DNA from: UBA1952 sp965246765
GTDB taxonomy: Bacteria; Bacteroidota; Bacteroidia; Chitinophagales; Chitinophagaceae
Assembly: GCA_965246765.1 (NCBI GenBank)
Contig: CBDFFJ010000004.1
Location: forward strand, 558,001-622,000
Length of the DNA: 64,000 nt
Reading direction: 5' to 3'
Below are positions 17,879 to 26,022 of the stretch, in pieces. A model generated the notes under the pieces. It was not told the DNA's origin. It made no database searches and was given only the letters and a program-made list of their open reading frames with translations. Made by a program: the position numbers and the translations under genes. Numbering within the stretch: the stretch's first letter is position 1; each line of letters opens with the position of its first letter.

Positions 17879-18943
17879 ATGATATTCCGTGCTCCGTTGC
17901 CTTTCCGTTTGTCCCTGCTGCTCACGCTTGCATTGCTGATTTATTCCTGCAGAGATAAAAATAACGATGCCGCGGGCACAAAAGGTGGCGCCGGCAAGCC
18001 ACAAGGCGTCACCGCAGAGGCATATGTGGTAAAGCCGGTTGCTTATGCGCCCACATACGTGGCGTCTGGAGAGCTGCTGGCTAATGAGTCCATTGACATT
18101 CATCCGGAAATTGCCGGAAGGGTTACCGGCATCTTCTTTCGCGAGGGCACTACCGTGCGCAAGGGTCAGCTCCTGCTACAGCTGAACGACGCGGACGTAC
18201 AGGCACAGATTGCCAAGCTGCAGGCGCAGCGCTCCCTGCAGCAGACTACGCAGCGGCGCTACGGCGAGCTGGTGCGCATCGGCGGCATCAGTAAACAGGA
18301 ATATGAAGCCAGCCAGACAGACGTGAAAGGCATTGAAGCCGACATTGCCGTCAGCCTGGCTAATCTGTCACGCCTGCGCATCGCAGCGCCGTTTGACGGA
18401 ACCATTGGATTGCGCAATGTATCGCCTGGTGCCATCGTGTCTGCCACTACTACCGTAGCCACGCTGCAGCAGCTTTCGCCGCTTAAAATGGATTTTTCCA
18501 TACCTGACCAATACCGCGGACAGCTTCGTCTGGGACAGGAAGTGCGCTTTTTTATAGACGGAATGCTGGATACGCTCACCGGCAAGGTGTCGGCCATTGA
18601 GCCCGGCGCGGATGCCGCAACGCATACCGTTCGTGCGCGGGCGGTTGTGCCTAATCCGGGTAAGAAGCTAGTACCCGGAGCCTTTGCGCATGTGGTTGTT
18701 CCGTTTGGAGCGCAGGGAGAAAGCATTCTGGTGCCCAGCCAAAGCATCATTCCCACCACGCGTGAGCGCAAGGTCGTGGTTGTGCGCAATGGCAAAGCCG
18801 TGCTTCAGACCGTTCAGACCGGCGACCGCACCCAGGATCGCGTTCAGATCACCCGGGGTTTGCAGATGGGCGATACCGTGCTTACCACCGCGCTCATGCA
18901 GGTGAAGCAGGGCATGGACGTGAAAGTGAAGAAGGCCTACTGA
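17879..18943 (+). CDS. RND efflux periplasmic adaptor (HlyD/MdtA family), orphan
   Basis: The 354-residue product starts with a lipoprotein-type signal (LSLLLTLALLIYSC). It shows the adaptor order: beta-barrel/lipoyl half (ANESIDIHPEIAGRVTGIFFREGTTVRKGQLLLQLND), helical hairpin (IAKLQAQRSLQQTTQRRYGELV), the second lipoyl half (RIAAPFDGTIGLRNVSPGAIV) and a membrane-proximal domain. It normally links an RND pump to a TolC channel. No pump gene follows (miaB is next), so the pump must be encoded elsewhere or the gene is a remnant of a broken operon. Confidence 0.9.
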   Translation: MIFRAPLPFRLSLLLTLALLIYSCRDKNNDAAGTKGGAGKPQGVTAEAYVVKPVAYAPTYVASGELLANESIDIHPEIAGRVTGIFFREGTTVRKGQLLLQLNDADVQAQIAKLQAQRSLQQTTQRRYGELVRIGGISKQEYEASQTDVKGIEADIAVSLANLSRLRIAAPFDGTIGLRNVSPGAIVSATTTVATLQQLSPLKMDFSIPDQYRGQLRLGQEVRFFIDGMLDTLTGKVSAIEPGADAATHTVRARAVVPNPGKKLVPGAFAHVVVPFGAQGESILVPSQSIIPTTRERKVVVVRNGKAVLQTVQTGDRTQDRVQITRGLQMGDTVLTTALMQVKQGMDVKVKKAY

Positions 18944-19014
18944 TTACGGAGGGGCTATTTGCCGTACTCACCGAAAGAATACAGACGAAGTGGCAGTCTG
19001 TAGGCCGCAGGAAG

Positions 19015-19022
19015 TATCTTTG
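19015..19022 (+). promoter_or_regulatory. Bacteroidetes -7 promoter element of miaB
   Basis: TATCTTTG is an exact TAnnTTTG match 62 bp before the miaB ATG, in the 141-bp gap after the adaptor gene. Confidence 0.45.
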
Positions 19023-19084
19023 CCAGCCTTGCGAATGAGCCGTTTCAGCCCCGCCGCAAATCAGTAAAACCTGCGCTTCAAAAA

Positions 19085-20536
19085 ATGTTGAATGAAATTT
19101 TGGCAGAAGCCCTGCCGGTGAAAAAGATAGATGAGCGCCGGCAAGGGGAAGTGTATGCGCCCGCCATGCCGGTCGGCCAGCCTTTCGGACGCCGCTTTTA
19201 TATAGAAAGCTACGGCTGCCAAATGAATTTTGCCGATTCTGAGATTGTCGCTTCTATATTGCAGGCAGAGGGCTTTTCAGCTACACCCAATGTTGATGAG
19301 GCCTCATTGATACTTCTGAATACCTGCTCCATCCGGGAAAAGGCGGAAGAAACCGTTCGGGCACGCCTGAAGAATTTCAAGAAAGCAAAAGCGCGCAACA
19401 GTGGCCTCCTCATAGGCGTATTAGGCTGCATGGCCGAGCGTCTGAAAACGAAATTTTTAGAGGAAGAAAAGCTGGTGGATATTGTGGTAGGGCCAGACGC
19501 TTACCGCAGCCTGCCTGCTTTAATAGTAGAAGCTGAAGGCGGCCAGAGGAGCGTAAATGTGCTGCTCAGCCGCGAAGAAACCTATGCGGATCTGTCGCCT
19601 GTGCGCCTGAACAGTAATGGGGTTAGCGCATTCGTGTCCATCATGCGCGGCTGCAACAATATGTGCAGCTTCTGCGTAGTGCCCTTTACGCGTGGCCGGG
19701 AGCGTAGCCGCGATGCACAATCCATCGTGCGCGAGTGCAGCGACTTATTTGAAAACGGCTTCCGGGAAGTAACCCTGCTTGGCCAGAATGTGGACAGCTA
19801 TTACTGGAATGATCCTCAAGGTCAGGAGACGGTTGACTTTGCAGACCTGCTGGAGCTCGTGGCGGCCGTCTCGCCACTGCTTCGTGTCCGGTTCTCTACA
19901 TCCCACCCTAAAGACATTACCGACAAGGTGCTGCACGTGATGGCCGCGCACCACAACGTCTGCAAATACATCCATCTGCCGGTGCAAAGCGGGAATACGC
20001 GCATCCTGCAGCTTATGAACCGTACCTACACCCGCGAATGGTACCTCCATAAGGTGAAGCGCATTCGTGAAGTCATGCCGGACTGCGGCCTGAGCACCGA
20101 TGTAATCAGCGGATTTTGCACAGAAAGCCAAGAAGATCATCAGGATACTTTAAGTCTGATGAAGGCTTGTCGTTTTGATTATGCCTATATGTTTTCATAT
20201 AGCGAGCGGCCCGGTACACTGGCCGCCCGCCGGTATGAAGATGATGTACCTGATGCGATAAAAGCTCGTCGCCTGAGCGAAATTATTGAGATGCAGAACG
20301 GCTGCAGTCGCGAAAGCTACGCAGCGGATATAGGCAGTGTCTGCGAGGTGCTTATAGAGGCCGACAGCAAGCGCAGCGCCTACGATTGGTCTGGCAGGAA
20401 TTCGCAAAACAAGGTGGTTGTCTTTCCAAAAGAAGACCGGAATCTGAGCAAAGGCGATTACGCGCTGGTAAAAATTGAGCGTGCAACTCAGGGCACGCTG
20501 ATCGGAAAAATGCTAAGCCCGCAACAGCCGCACTAA
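19085..20536 (+). CDS. miaB: tRNA-2-methylthio-N6-isopentenyladenosine37 methylthiotransferase
   Basis: A radical-SAM enzyme of 483 residues that adds a methylthio group to i6A37 of tRNAs reading UNN codons. The N-terminal cluster ligands are Cys45, Cys81 and Cys115 (SYGCQMNFADSE, NTCSIREKAEE, LGCMAERL). The radical SAM cluster is Cys190, Cys194 and Cys197 (RGCNNMCSFCVVPFTRG). A TRAM domain closes the protein (GSVCEVLIEAD ... YALVKIERATQGTLIGKM). It begins a conserved Bacteroidota gene string that continues with a sigma-54 regulator and lptE. Confidence 0.97.
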   Translation: MLNEILAEALPVKKIDERRQGEVYAPAMPVGQPFGRRFYIESYGCQMNFADSEIVASILQAEGFSATPNVDEASLILLNTCSIREKAEETVRARLKNFKKAKARNSGLLIGVLGCMAERLKTKFLEEEKLVDIVVGPDAYRSLPALIVEAEGGQRSVNVLLSREETYADLSPVRLNSNGVSAFVSIMRGCNNMCSFCVVPFTRGRERSRDAQSIVRECSDLFENGFREVTLLGQNVDSYYWNDPQGQETVDFADLLELVAAVSPLLRVRFSTSHPKDITDKVLHVMAAHHNVCKYIHLPVQSGNTRILQLMNRTYTREWYLHKVKRIREVMPDCGLSTDVISGFCTESQEDHQDTLSLMKACRFDYAYMFSYSERPGTLAARRYEDDVPDAIKARRLSEIIEMQNGCSRESYAADIGSVCEVLIEADSKRSAYDWSGRNSQNKVVVFPKEDRNLSKGDYALVKIERATQGTLIGKMLSPQQPH

Positions 20537-20554
20537 GCAGCGCAGAAATACAGA

Positions 20555-21810
20555 ATGGATATCCAAAGCATCAAAGCCCGCTTCGGCATCATTGGCAATG
20601 CCCCGGCCCTCAACCATGCCCTGCACGTTGCGGAGCAGGTGTCCGCCACAGACCTTACTGTCCTTATCAACGGCGAAAGCGGCGTCGGCAAGGAAGCCTT
20701 TTCCAACATTATACATACGCTTTCGGCGCGGAAGCACAACCCGTTTATTGCGGTAAACTGCGGCGCCATTCCCGAAGGAACCATCGACTCCGAGCTTTTT
20801 GGCCATGAGAAAGGTTCCTTTACCGGGGCCGTTGACAGCCGTAAAGGCTATTTTGAGACGGTAAACGGAGGGACTATTTTTCTGGACGAGATCGGTGAAC
20901 TGCCCCTTGGCACTCAGGCCCGCTTGCTGCGGGTGCTGGAAACCGGCGAGTTTATCCGGGTCGGATCCTCCAAGGTGCAGAAAACCAATGTTCGCGTCAT
21001 AGCCGCTACCAACCGCGAGCTGCTGGAACTGGCCGGCGCCGGTAAATTCCGGGAAGATCTTTACTATCGCCTTTCAACTGTTCCGATCCGCGTTCCCGCG
21101 CTGCGCGACCGGAAGGAAGACATCCCGCTGCTGTTCCGGAAGTTTGCCAACGACTTTTCGGAGCGCTACCGCACCCAGGCAGTGCAGCTTGACGCCGGAG
21201 CCCAGCAGCTTCTGGTTAATTATCCCTGGCCGGGAAATGTCCGGGAGCTGAAAAACATCGCCGAGCAGGTGTCCGTGCTTTCTACGGAGAAGCTGATTTC
21301 CGCGGAGATACTGTCCGGCTTCCTGCCCAAGCGCCTCGCAAACGCGCCATCCATGTTGCCCCACCCTGAGCCATGCGCCCAACACCGCCGGCGCAGACGC
21401 GGGCAGCACCGAACGCGATATCCTTTACCAAGCTGTTTCTTTGACCTCAAAAAGGATATGAACGACATCAAAGGCGTTCTTGGGCCATATTGCTCAGGGC
21501 GGCTTTCCCGCCGCAGGCATGCAGCGCGGCAACGACACTATGCTGCCAAGCGTCAGCTTTGCAGATAACGGTGGCGGGGCCGGCAATTTTGGAACCGTAG
21601 CGCCTGTATATATGCAGCCTGTGCAACCGGCCACGGTAGCGCAGCACGAAGAAGTAGAAGACTCGCTTTCCATTACCGACATGGAAAAGGATCTTATCAT
21701 GAAAGCCCTTAAAAAGCACCGCGGGCCGCCGCCGCGATGCCGCTTCTGAGCTTGGAATTTCTGAGCGTACCCTTTACCGGAAGATCAAAGAATATGACAT
21801 TGAGGACTAA
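20555..21810 (+). pseudogene. Sigma-54-dependent transcriptional activator, 3' third carrying four frameshifts
   Basis: The first 265 codons encode an intact AAA+ activator domain without a receiver: Walker A GESGVGKE, the sigma-54 contact loop as HEKGSFTGAVDS, Walker B TIFLDEIGELPLGTQARLLRV, and NYPWPGNVRELKNIAEQ. After MLP (21353-21361) the frame breaks. Coding resumes as TLSHAPNTAGADAGSTERDILYQAV, then KKDMNDIKGVL, then GHIAQGGFPAAGMQRGND, then a Fis-type helix-turn-helix (RRRDAASELGISERTLYRKIKEYD) ending at TAA 21808. Each piece is in a different frame from the one before. Single-base changes near 21359, 21438, 21479 and 21724 restore one protein of about 418 residues. As read, the protein lacks its DNA-binding domain. 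Sequencing error cannot be excluded. Confidence 0.8.
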
Positions 21811-22342
21811 GCCTTCAGCTAAAAGAGGAAGCGCTGTCTTGCAGTCGTGCTGCCTGATGCTGCTGTTGTTTTGCGCGCTGTGCAACGCGGGCTGCGGCAT
21901 CTACTCTTTTAGTGGCGCGTCGGTGGAAGGTAAGACGATACGATTCTCCGTTCTGGAAAATAAGGCGCGCAATGTGGTGCCGACGCTTGCGCCGACGCTT
22001 ACAGAAAAGCTGCGGAACCGCATTCTTTCCCAGACCGGCCTCACGCCGGTGAACAGCCCGGCGGCGGAGGCCGATTATGAGATAAGCGGTACGATAACCA
22101 GCTACGAAGTCACCGTAACCGGCGTGCAGAACGTGCAGCAGGCCTCGCAAAACCAGCTTACAATCGGCATCACCATCGTGTTTAAAAACCGGCTTAATCC
22201 AAAAGCGAACTTCACCCAGGGCTTTTCACGATTCTCTCCGTTCCCGCCGCAATCCCTGACTGCCGTTGAGGTCCGCCTAATTGACGACATCAGCACCCAG
22301 CTTGCAGATGACGTGTTCAACAAAGCATTTGTAAATTGGTAG
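21794..22342 (+). CDS. lptE: LptE family LPS-assembly lipoprotein
   Basis: A 182-residue lipoprotein (signal QSCCLMLLLFCALCNAGC). The mature part GIYSFSGASVEGKTIRFSVLENKARNV and LAPTLTEKLRNRILSQTGL match the LptE family. LptE plugs the LptD barrel that inserts lipopolysaccharide into the outer membrane. ATG 21794 overlaps the restored end of the sigma-54 gene by 17 bp, as is usual in this conserved gene string, and gives a complete signal peptide. The open frame extends upstream to 21737, but that part is the other gene in another frame. Confidence 0.85.
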   Translation: MTLRTKPSAKRGSAVLQSCCLMLLLFCALCNAGCGIYSFSGASVEGKTIRFSVLENKARNVVPTLAPTLTEKLRNRILSQTGLTPVNSPAAEADYEISGTITSYEVTVTGVQNVQQASQNQLTIGITIVFKNRLNPKANFTQGFSRFSPFPPQSLTAVEVRLIDDISTQLADDVFNKAFVNW

Positions 22343-22347
22343 CGAAA

Positions 22348-23169
22348 ATGAAAGCTGAAGCTATTACAGGCTGGCTGAAATCGCCTGCCAACCTGCCGGA
22401 TGCGGTTACCTTAGATGCAGCGCTGCGTGCCTGGCCCTGGTTTGCGCCGGTCCGGCTGATGGAGGCGACTCGCGAGCATCAGCAGATGCCCTTCTCTCCA
22501 AAGACCTTGGCTAACCTGCAGCTGTATGCGGGCAACTGGCTGCCTGCCTACAGCCTGCTTACCTGGCAGCATGAAGAAGAGGACAACTTTGATCTGCTCC
22601 CTGAAGAGGAGGAAGTCTTCATTGAAACAGGTCCGCCCAAAATAGAATCTGCGGAAGCGGAAACGCCAGCCGGCGATCATATATCGGTAGAACCTGAGGC
22701 GGAGACGTCGTTTATCCAGCCACTTTACACGGAAGATTATTTCCGGCATCAGGGCATCGCCGCTGCGGAGCAGCCCGGGCCGGCGCCTGCAGCCCAAAGT
22801 GCAGAGCCGCAGACGCTGATGGTGGTGATGAGCTTTGCAGAATGGCTTACTCATTTCAAGACAAAAACCCAAAAGGAAAAAGAAGAAGCGCAGGAAAAAA
22901 GTGCCCTTCGCTCCATGTGGCAGCAGGAAAAGCTGGCGGCGGCCATGGAAGAAGACTCTGAGGAAATTCCCGAAGACGTATTTGAAATGGCCGTCAGCTC
23001 CATTACCCGCGAGAATGATATTATCTCCGAGCCCCTGGCACAGATCTATGAGCGTCAGGAAAAGTGGAACGCCGCCGCCGATATGTATCGCAAGCTGGCC
23101 TTGAAATATCCGGCAAAAAGCACTTATTTTGCGGGCCGCGCCGAAGCGGCTAAGAAGCGACTGTTATGA
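22348..23169 (+). CDS. Conserved hypothetical protein, TPR-like C-terminus
   Basis: A 273-residue soluble protein. The N-terminus (ITGWLKSPANLPDAVTLDAALRAWPWFAPVRLMEA) and C-terminus (DIISEPLAQIYERQEKWNAAADMYRKLALKYPAKSTYFAGRAEAAKKRLL, a tetratricopeptide-like helix pair) are structured. The middle (about 75-150) is acidic and low-complexity. In Bacteroidota this gene usually lies between lptE and secG, as here, which suggests an envelope role, but none is established. It overlaps secG by 4 bp. Confidence 0.8.
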   Translation: MKAEAITGWLKSPANLPDAVTLDAALRAWPWFAPVRLMEATREHQQMPFSPKTLANLQLYAGNWLPAYSLLTWQHEEEDNFDLLPEEEEVFIETGPPKIESAEAETPAGDHISVEPEAETSFIQPLYTEDYFRHQGIAAAEQPGPAPAAQSAEPQTLMVVMSFAEWLTHFKTKTQKEKEEAQEKSALRSMWQQEKLAAAMEEDSEEIPEDVFEMAVSSITRENDIISEPLAQIYERQEKWNAAADMYRKLALKYPAKSTYFAGRAEAAKKRLL

Positions 23170-23495
23170 TTACCCTGATTACTATTATTATTATTCTTGC
23201 CTGCGCAGTGCTGGCATTCTTCATCCTTGTTCAGGCGCCTAAAGGCGGCGGGCTTACGGGCAATTTCGGTTCCCTGTCCACCCAGGTTATGGGCGTAAAG
23301 CAGAGCACCGACATCATGGAGAAGGGCACCTGGAGCGCCATGGGCGTAATTGCTGCGCTGTGCGTCATCACCGTTATGTTTATTGACAAGCCCGCCCGCG
23401 TAGAGGCTCCTGCAAAGGGCAAGGCGCAATCCGGCGCACCTGCTTCCCAGCAACAGGCTCCTGCCGGTGCTGCCGCTCCTGCTCCCAAAAAATAA
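23166..23495 (+). CDS. secG: Preprotein translocase subunit SecG
   Basis: SecG assists SecYE in moving proteins across the inner membrane. The 109-residue product has two membrane segments (ITIIIILACAVLAFFILVQAP and GVIAALCVITVMFID) with the conserved KGGGLTGNFG loop between them, and an Ala/Pro/Gln-rich tail. It overlaps the previous gene by 4 bp and is followed by a strong terminator. Confidence 0.95.
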   Translation: MITLITIIIILACAVLAFFILVQAPKGGGLTGNFGSLSTQVMGVKQSTDIMEKGTWSAMGVIAALCVITVMFIDKPARVEAPAKGKAQSGAPASQQQAPAGAAAPAPKK

Positions 23496-23513
23496 TCTGA
23501 TTACAAACTCTTG

Positions 23514-23542
23514 AAAACCTGCTTCCGGGCAGGTTTTTTTAT
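23514..23542 (+). terminator. Intrinsic terminator after secG
   Basis: AAAACCTGC and GCAGGTTTT form a 9-bp stem with a 6-nt loop, followed by a T-run, 19 bp after the secG stop. It ends the miaB-secG string. Confidence 0.85.
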
Positions 23543-23566
23543 TTGAATAAGGCATCACATTCGCAT

Positions 23567-24610
23567 ATGGCCTCCGGATCAAAAAGAAAAAAGGGTGGTA
23601 AAAAGTACGGGCGCATGGTGCTGGCCGGCAGCCTGGCGCTGGCCCTCATTGCACTTTATTTCGTATTCGGACCAAATACCGGTTCCTTATCGGAAGGCGA
23701 ATACTTATATATCCGCACAGGTTCAGGATATGAGCAGGTGAAGGCAGCCCTCGCCGAAGGCGGTTTTGTGCGCGATATGAAGACTTTTGACTTCCTCGCT
23801 AAACGCGCCGGCTACCCGCAACATGTTCGCCCCGGCAAATATCAGATCCACCGGGGCATGAGCAACTGGAGCATCGTCAGGCTGCTGCGCTCCGGGAGGC
23901 AAACTCCCGTTAAACTTGTGATCGGCAAGCTGCGCCTGAAGGAGGATTTTGTCCGCGCCATGAGCACGCATCTGGAAGCGGACTCGCTGCTGCTGACGCG
24001 CATACTGGGCGATAATGTATATCTCGGGCAGTTCGGGCTGGATTCGTTCACTGCGCTTTGCGCCGTATTGCCCGACACCTACGAATTCTACTGGAACACA
24101 AGTGCCGACAAGGCTTTCCGCAAGATTGAAAAAGGCTTTGCGGCTTTCTGGACTGAGAAGCGAATAGCTTCCGCAAAGTCGCTCAATCTTTCTCCGCAGG
24201 AAGCCGTAATCCTTGCTTCTATAGTGGAAGAGGAAAGCAACAAGCACGACGAGCAGCCCAACATCGCCAGCGCATACCTCAACCGTATTGCCAAAGGCAT
24301 GAAGCTCCAGGCTGACCCCACGGCTAAGTACGCAGCCGGCGATTTAGCCCTGCGGCGGATTACATCTATACAGACCTCCATTGCGTCGCCGTACAACACT
24401 TACTACGTCAGTGGCCTGCCGCCGGGGCCTATCTGTACGCCTTCTGCCCGCACAATTGATGCAGTGCTGGCTGCGCCAAAAACGGATTACCTCTACTTCT
24501 GCGCAAAGGAAGACTTTAGCGGCTATCATCGTTTTGCAGCCACTTACGAGGATCACCTGAAGAATGCCCGCAGCTATCAGGAGGCTTTGAATGCGCGCGG
24601 TGTGCACTAA
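23567..24610 (+). CDS. mltG: Endolytic murein transglycosylase MltG
   Basis: MltG cuts nascent glycan strands in peptidoglycan and so limits chain length. The 347-residue product has a basic N-terminus and one membrane anchor (MVLAGSLALALIALYFVF), a LysM-like part (YEQVKAALAEGGFV), then the YceG catalytic domain with VILASIVEEESNK (catalytic Glu region), QADPTAKYA and PYNTYYVSGLPPGPICTPS. ATG 23567 was chosen over an upstream TTG at 23543, which would overlap the terminator. Confidence 0.92.
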   Translation: MASGSKRKKGGKKYGRMVLAGSLALALIALYFVFGPNTGSLSEGEYLYIRTGSGYEQVKAALAEGGFVRDMKTFDFLAKRAGYPQHVRPGKYQIHRGMSNWSIVRLLRSGRQTPVKLVIGKLRLKEDFVRAMSTHLEADSLLLTRILGDNVYLGQFGLDSFTALCAVLPDTYEFYWNTSADKAFRKIEKGFAAFWTEKRIASAKSLNLSPQEAVILASIVEEESNKHDEQPNIASAYLNRIAKGMKLQADPTAKYAAGDLALRRITSIQTSIASPYNTYYVSGLPPGPICTPSARTIDAVLAAPKTDYLYFCAKEDFSGYHRFAATYEDHLKNARSYQEALNARGVH

Positions 24611-24639
24611 AGCCCCTTTCTGCATCGTTTGCTTAGGCC

Positions 24640-24647
24640 TAACTTTA
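24640..24647 (+). promoter_or_regulatory. Possible -7 element (TAACTTTA)
   Basis: TAACTTTA ends four bases before the ATG at 24652 and matches TAnnTTTG except the last base. The arrangement equals that at gldA and the TolC gene. Confidence 0.35.
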
Positions 24648-24651
24648 AGCT

Positions 24652-26013
24652 ATGCGATTTCTTGCTGCTGCTCTGTTCATCTTGTTGCCACTCATCCCGC
24701 TACGCGCGCAGCATGCGAGCAAGGTGAAACTGCTGTGTAACTGGAATGATACCACTAACTGCCCGGTCAACGGCGGCGGCCAGCACTGGAATGATGTGTG
24801 GGGATTTGTAAATAAAGGCAAGGAATATGCCGTGATTGGCGGCACAAGCGGCGGCCATGTGATAGACATTGACGCCTGCGAGGAGCGGGCTTACCTGCCT
24901 ACGCGCAGTACGGGCGTTATCCACCGGGACTATAAGACCTACAAAAACTACCTGTATTGCGTAGCGGACGAAGGCATCAACAGCACTATGCAGGTCTGGG
25001 ACTTCAGCTACCTGCCCGATTCGATGCATTTTGTCTGGGAAAGCCTGCGCACCGACATAAACCGGGTGCACAACATATTTATAGACACAGCTAAGGGACG
25101 GCTCTACTGCGGCACAGAAAGCTACCTGGGTGGCTATCATGACATGAGCATCTGGAGCCTTGCAGACCCGCGCCTTCCTAACTACATCACCAGTGTGGAC
25201 GGCATGGGCAAAACCCACGACATGTACGCCCGCAATGATACCGTGTGGTGCAGCAACGGCGGCTTTGGCTACGTGGTGCTGGATGTAAGCCAGTTGCCGG
25301 CTTACCGCATTCTCGGCGGCCTGGCCACTTACCCTTATAAAGGCTACAACCACAGCAGCTGGATCGGCTACGACTATATTGGCGTGATGGCCGATGAGAC
25401 TTTCGGCCTGCCTCTGAAAGTGATTGACGTCCGCAATCCATCTATCATAGAAGTGCTGAGCACCTTCAGCCCGCGCGGCACCGACAGCACGTGCATTCCG
25501 CACAACCCCTTTTTGCTGGGCAACTACGTCTTTATCTCTTACTATCAGGACGGCCTGCAGATATTTGACATCAGCGACCCGCGCCACCCCGTGCAGGCCG
25601 GCTACTACGATACCTATCCCGCGCCCGATGCGCAAGTCTATGCCGGTGCATGGGGCTGCTACCCTTACCTGCCCTCCCGCCGGATACTGGTTAGCGACAT
25701 GCATACCGGCCTCTATGTGCTGGATGCCCGCGAAGTGCTGAATGCAGGAGGCATCACCGTGCCCAACACTGTATTCTCCATTTATCCTAATCCCGTTGGG
25801 AATGAGCTTACGCTGAGCCTGCCGCCTTACCTCATCGGCGCGCTCACCTGCGAGGTATATGATATGGCCGGGCGGCTGGCCTGCCGGATGGATGCACCCC
25901 ACGGCAATGGACAGACGCGCCTAACTTTACCCGCAGATATTGCGCCGGGCCTCTACATGCTCCGCGCCACAGTCGGCGGGCAGCGATATACCGCCCGCTT
26001 CACAAAACGGTAG
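24652..26013 (+). CDS. Secreted choice-of-anchor B / LVIVD-repeat protein with type IX sorting domain
   Basis: The 453-residue product has a signal peptide (MRFLAAALFILLPLIPLRA) and beta-propeller-like repeats (DVWGFVNKGKEYAVIGGTSGGHVIDID, IFDISDPRHPVQAGYYDTYP). A C-terminal domain of about 75 residues (VFSIYPNPVGNELTLSL ... GLYMLRATVGGQRYTARF) is the standard type A sorting signal for the type IX secretion system. It is therefore exported to the surface or medium. The propeller's ligand or role is unknown. It is probably co-transcribed with the porin-like gene 9 bp downstream. Confidence 0.88.
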   Translation: MRFLAAALFILLPLIPLRAQHASKVKLLCNWNDTTNCPVNGGGQHWNDVWGFVNKGKEYAVIGGTSGGHVIDIDACEERAYLPTRSTGVIHRDYKTYKNYLYCVADEGINSTMQVWDFSYLPDSMHFVWESLRTDINRVHNIFIDTAKGRLYCGTESYLGGYHDMSIWSLADPRLPNYITSVDGMGKTHDMYARNDTVWCSNGGFGYVVLDVSQLPAYRILGGLATYPYKGYNHSSWIGYDYIGVMADETFGLPLKVIDVRNPSIIEVLSTFSPRGTDSTCIPHNPFLLGNYVFISYYQDGLQIFDISDPRHPVQAGYYDTYPAPDAQVYAGAWGCYPYLPSRRILVSDMHTGLYVLDAREVLNAGGITVPNTVFSIYPNPVGNELTLSLPPYLIGALTCEVYDMAGRLACRMDAPHGNGQTRLTLPADIAPGLYMLRATVGGQRYTARFTKR

Positions 26014-26022
26014 TCCTCTCCC

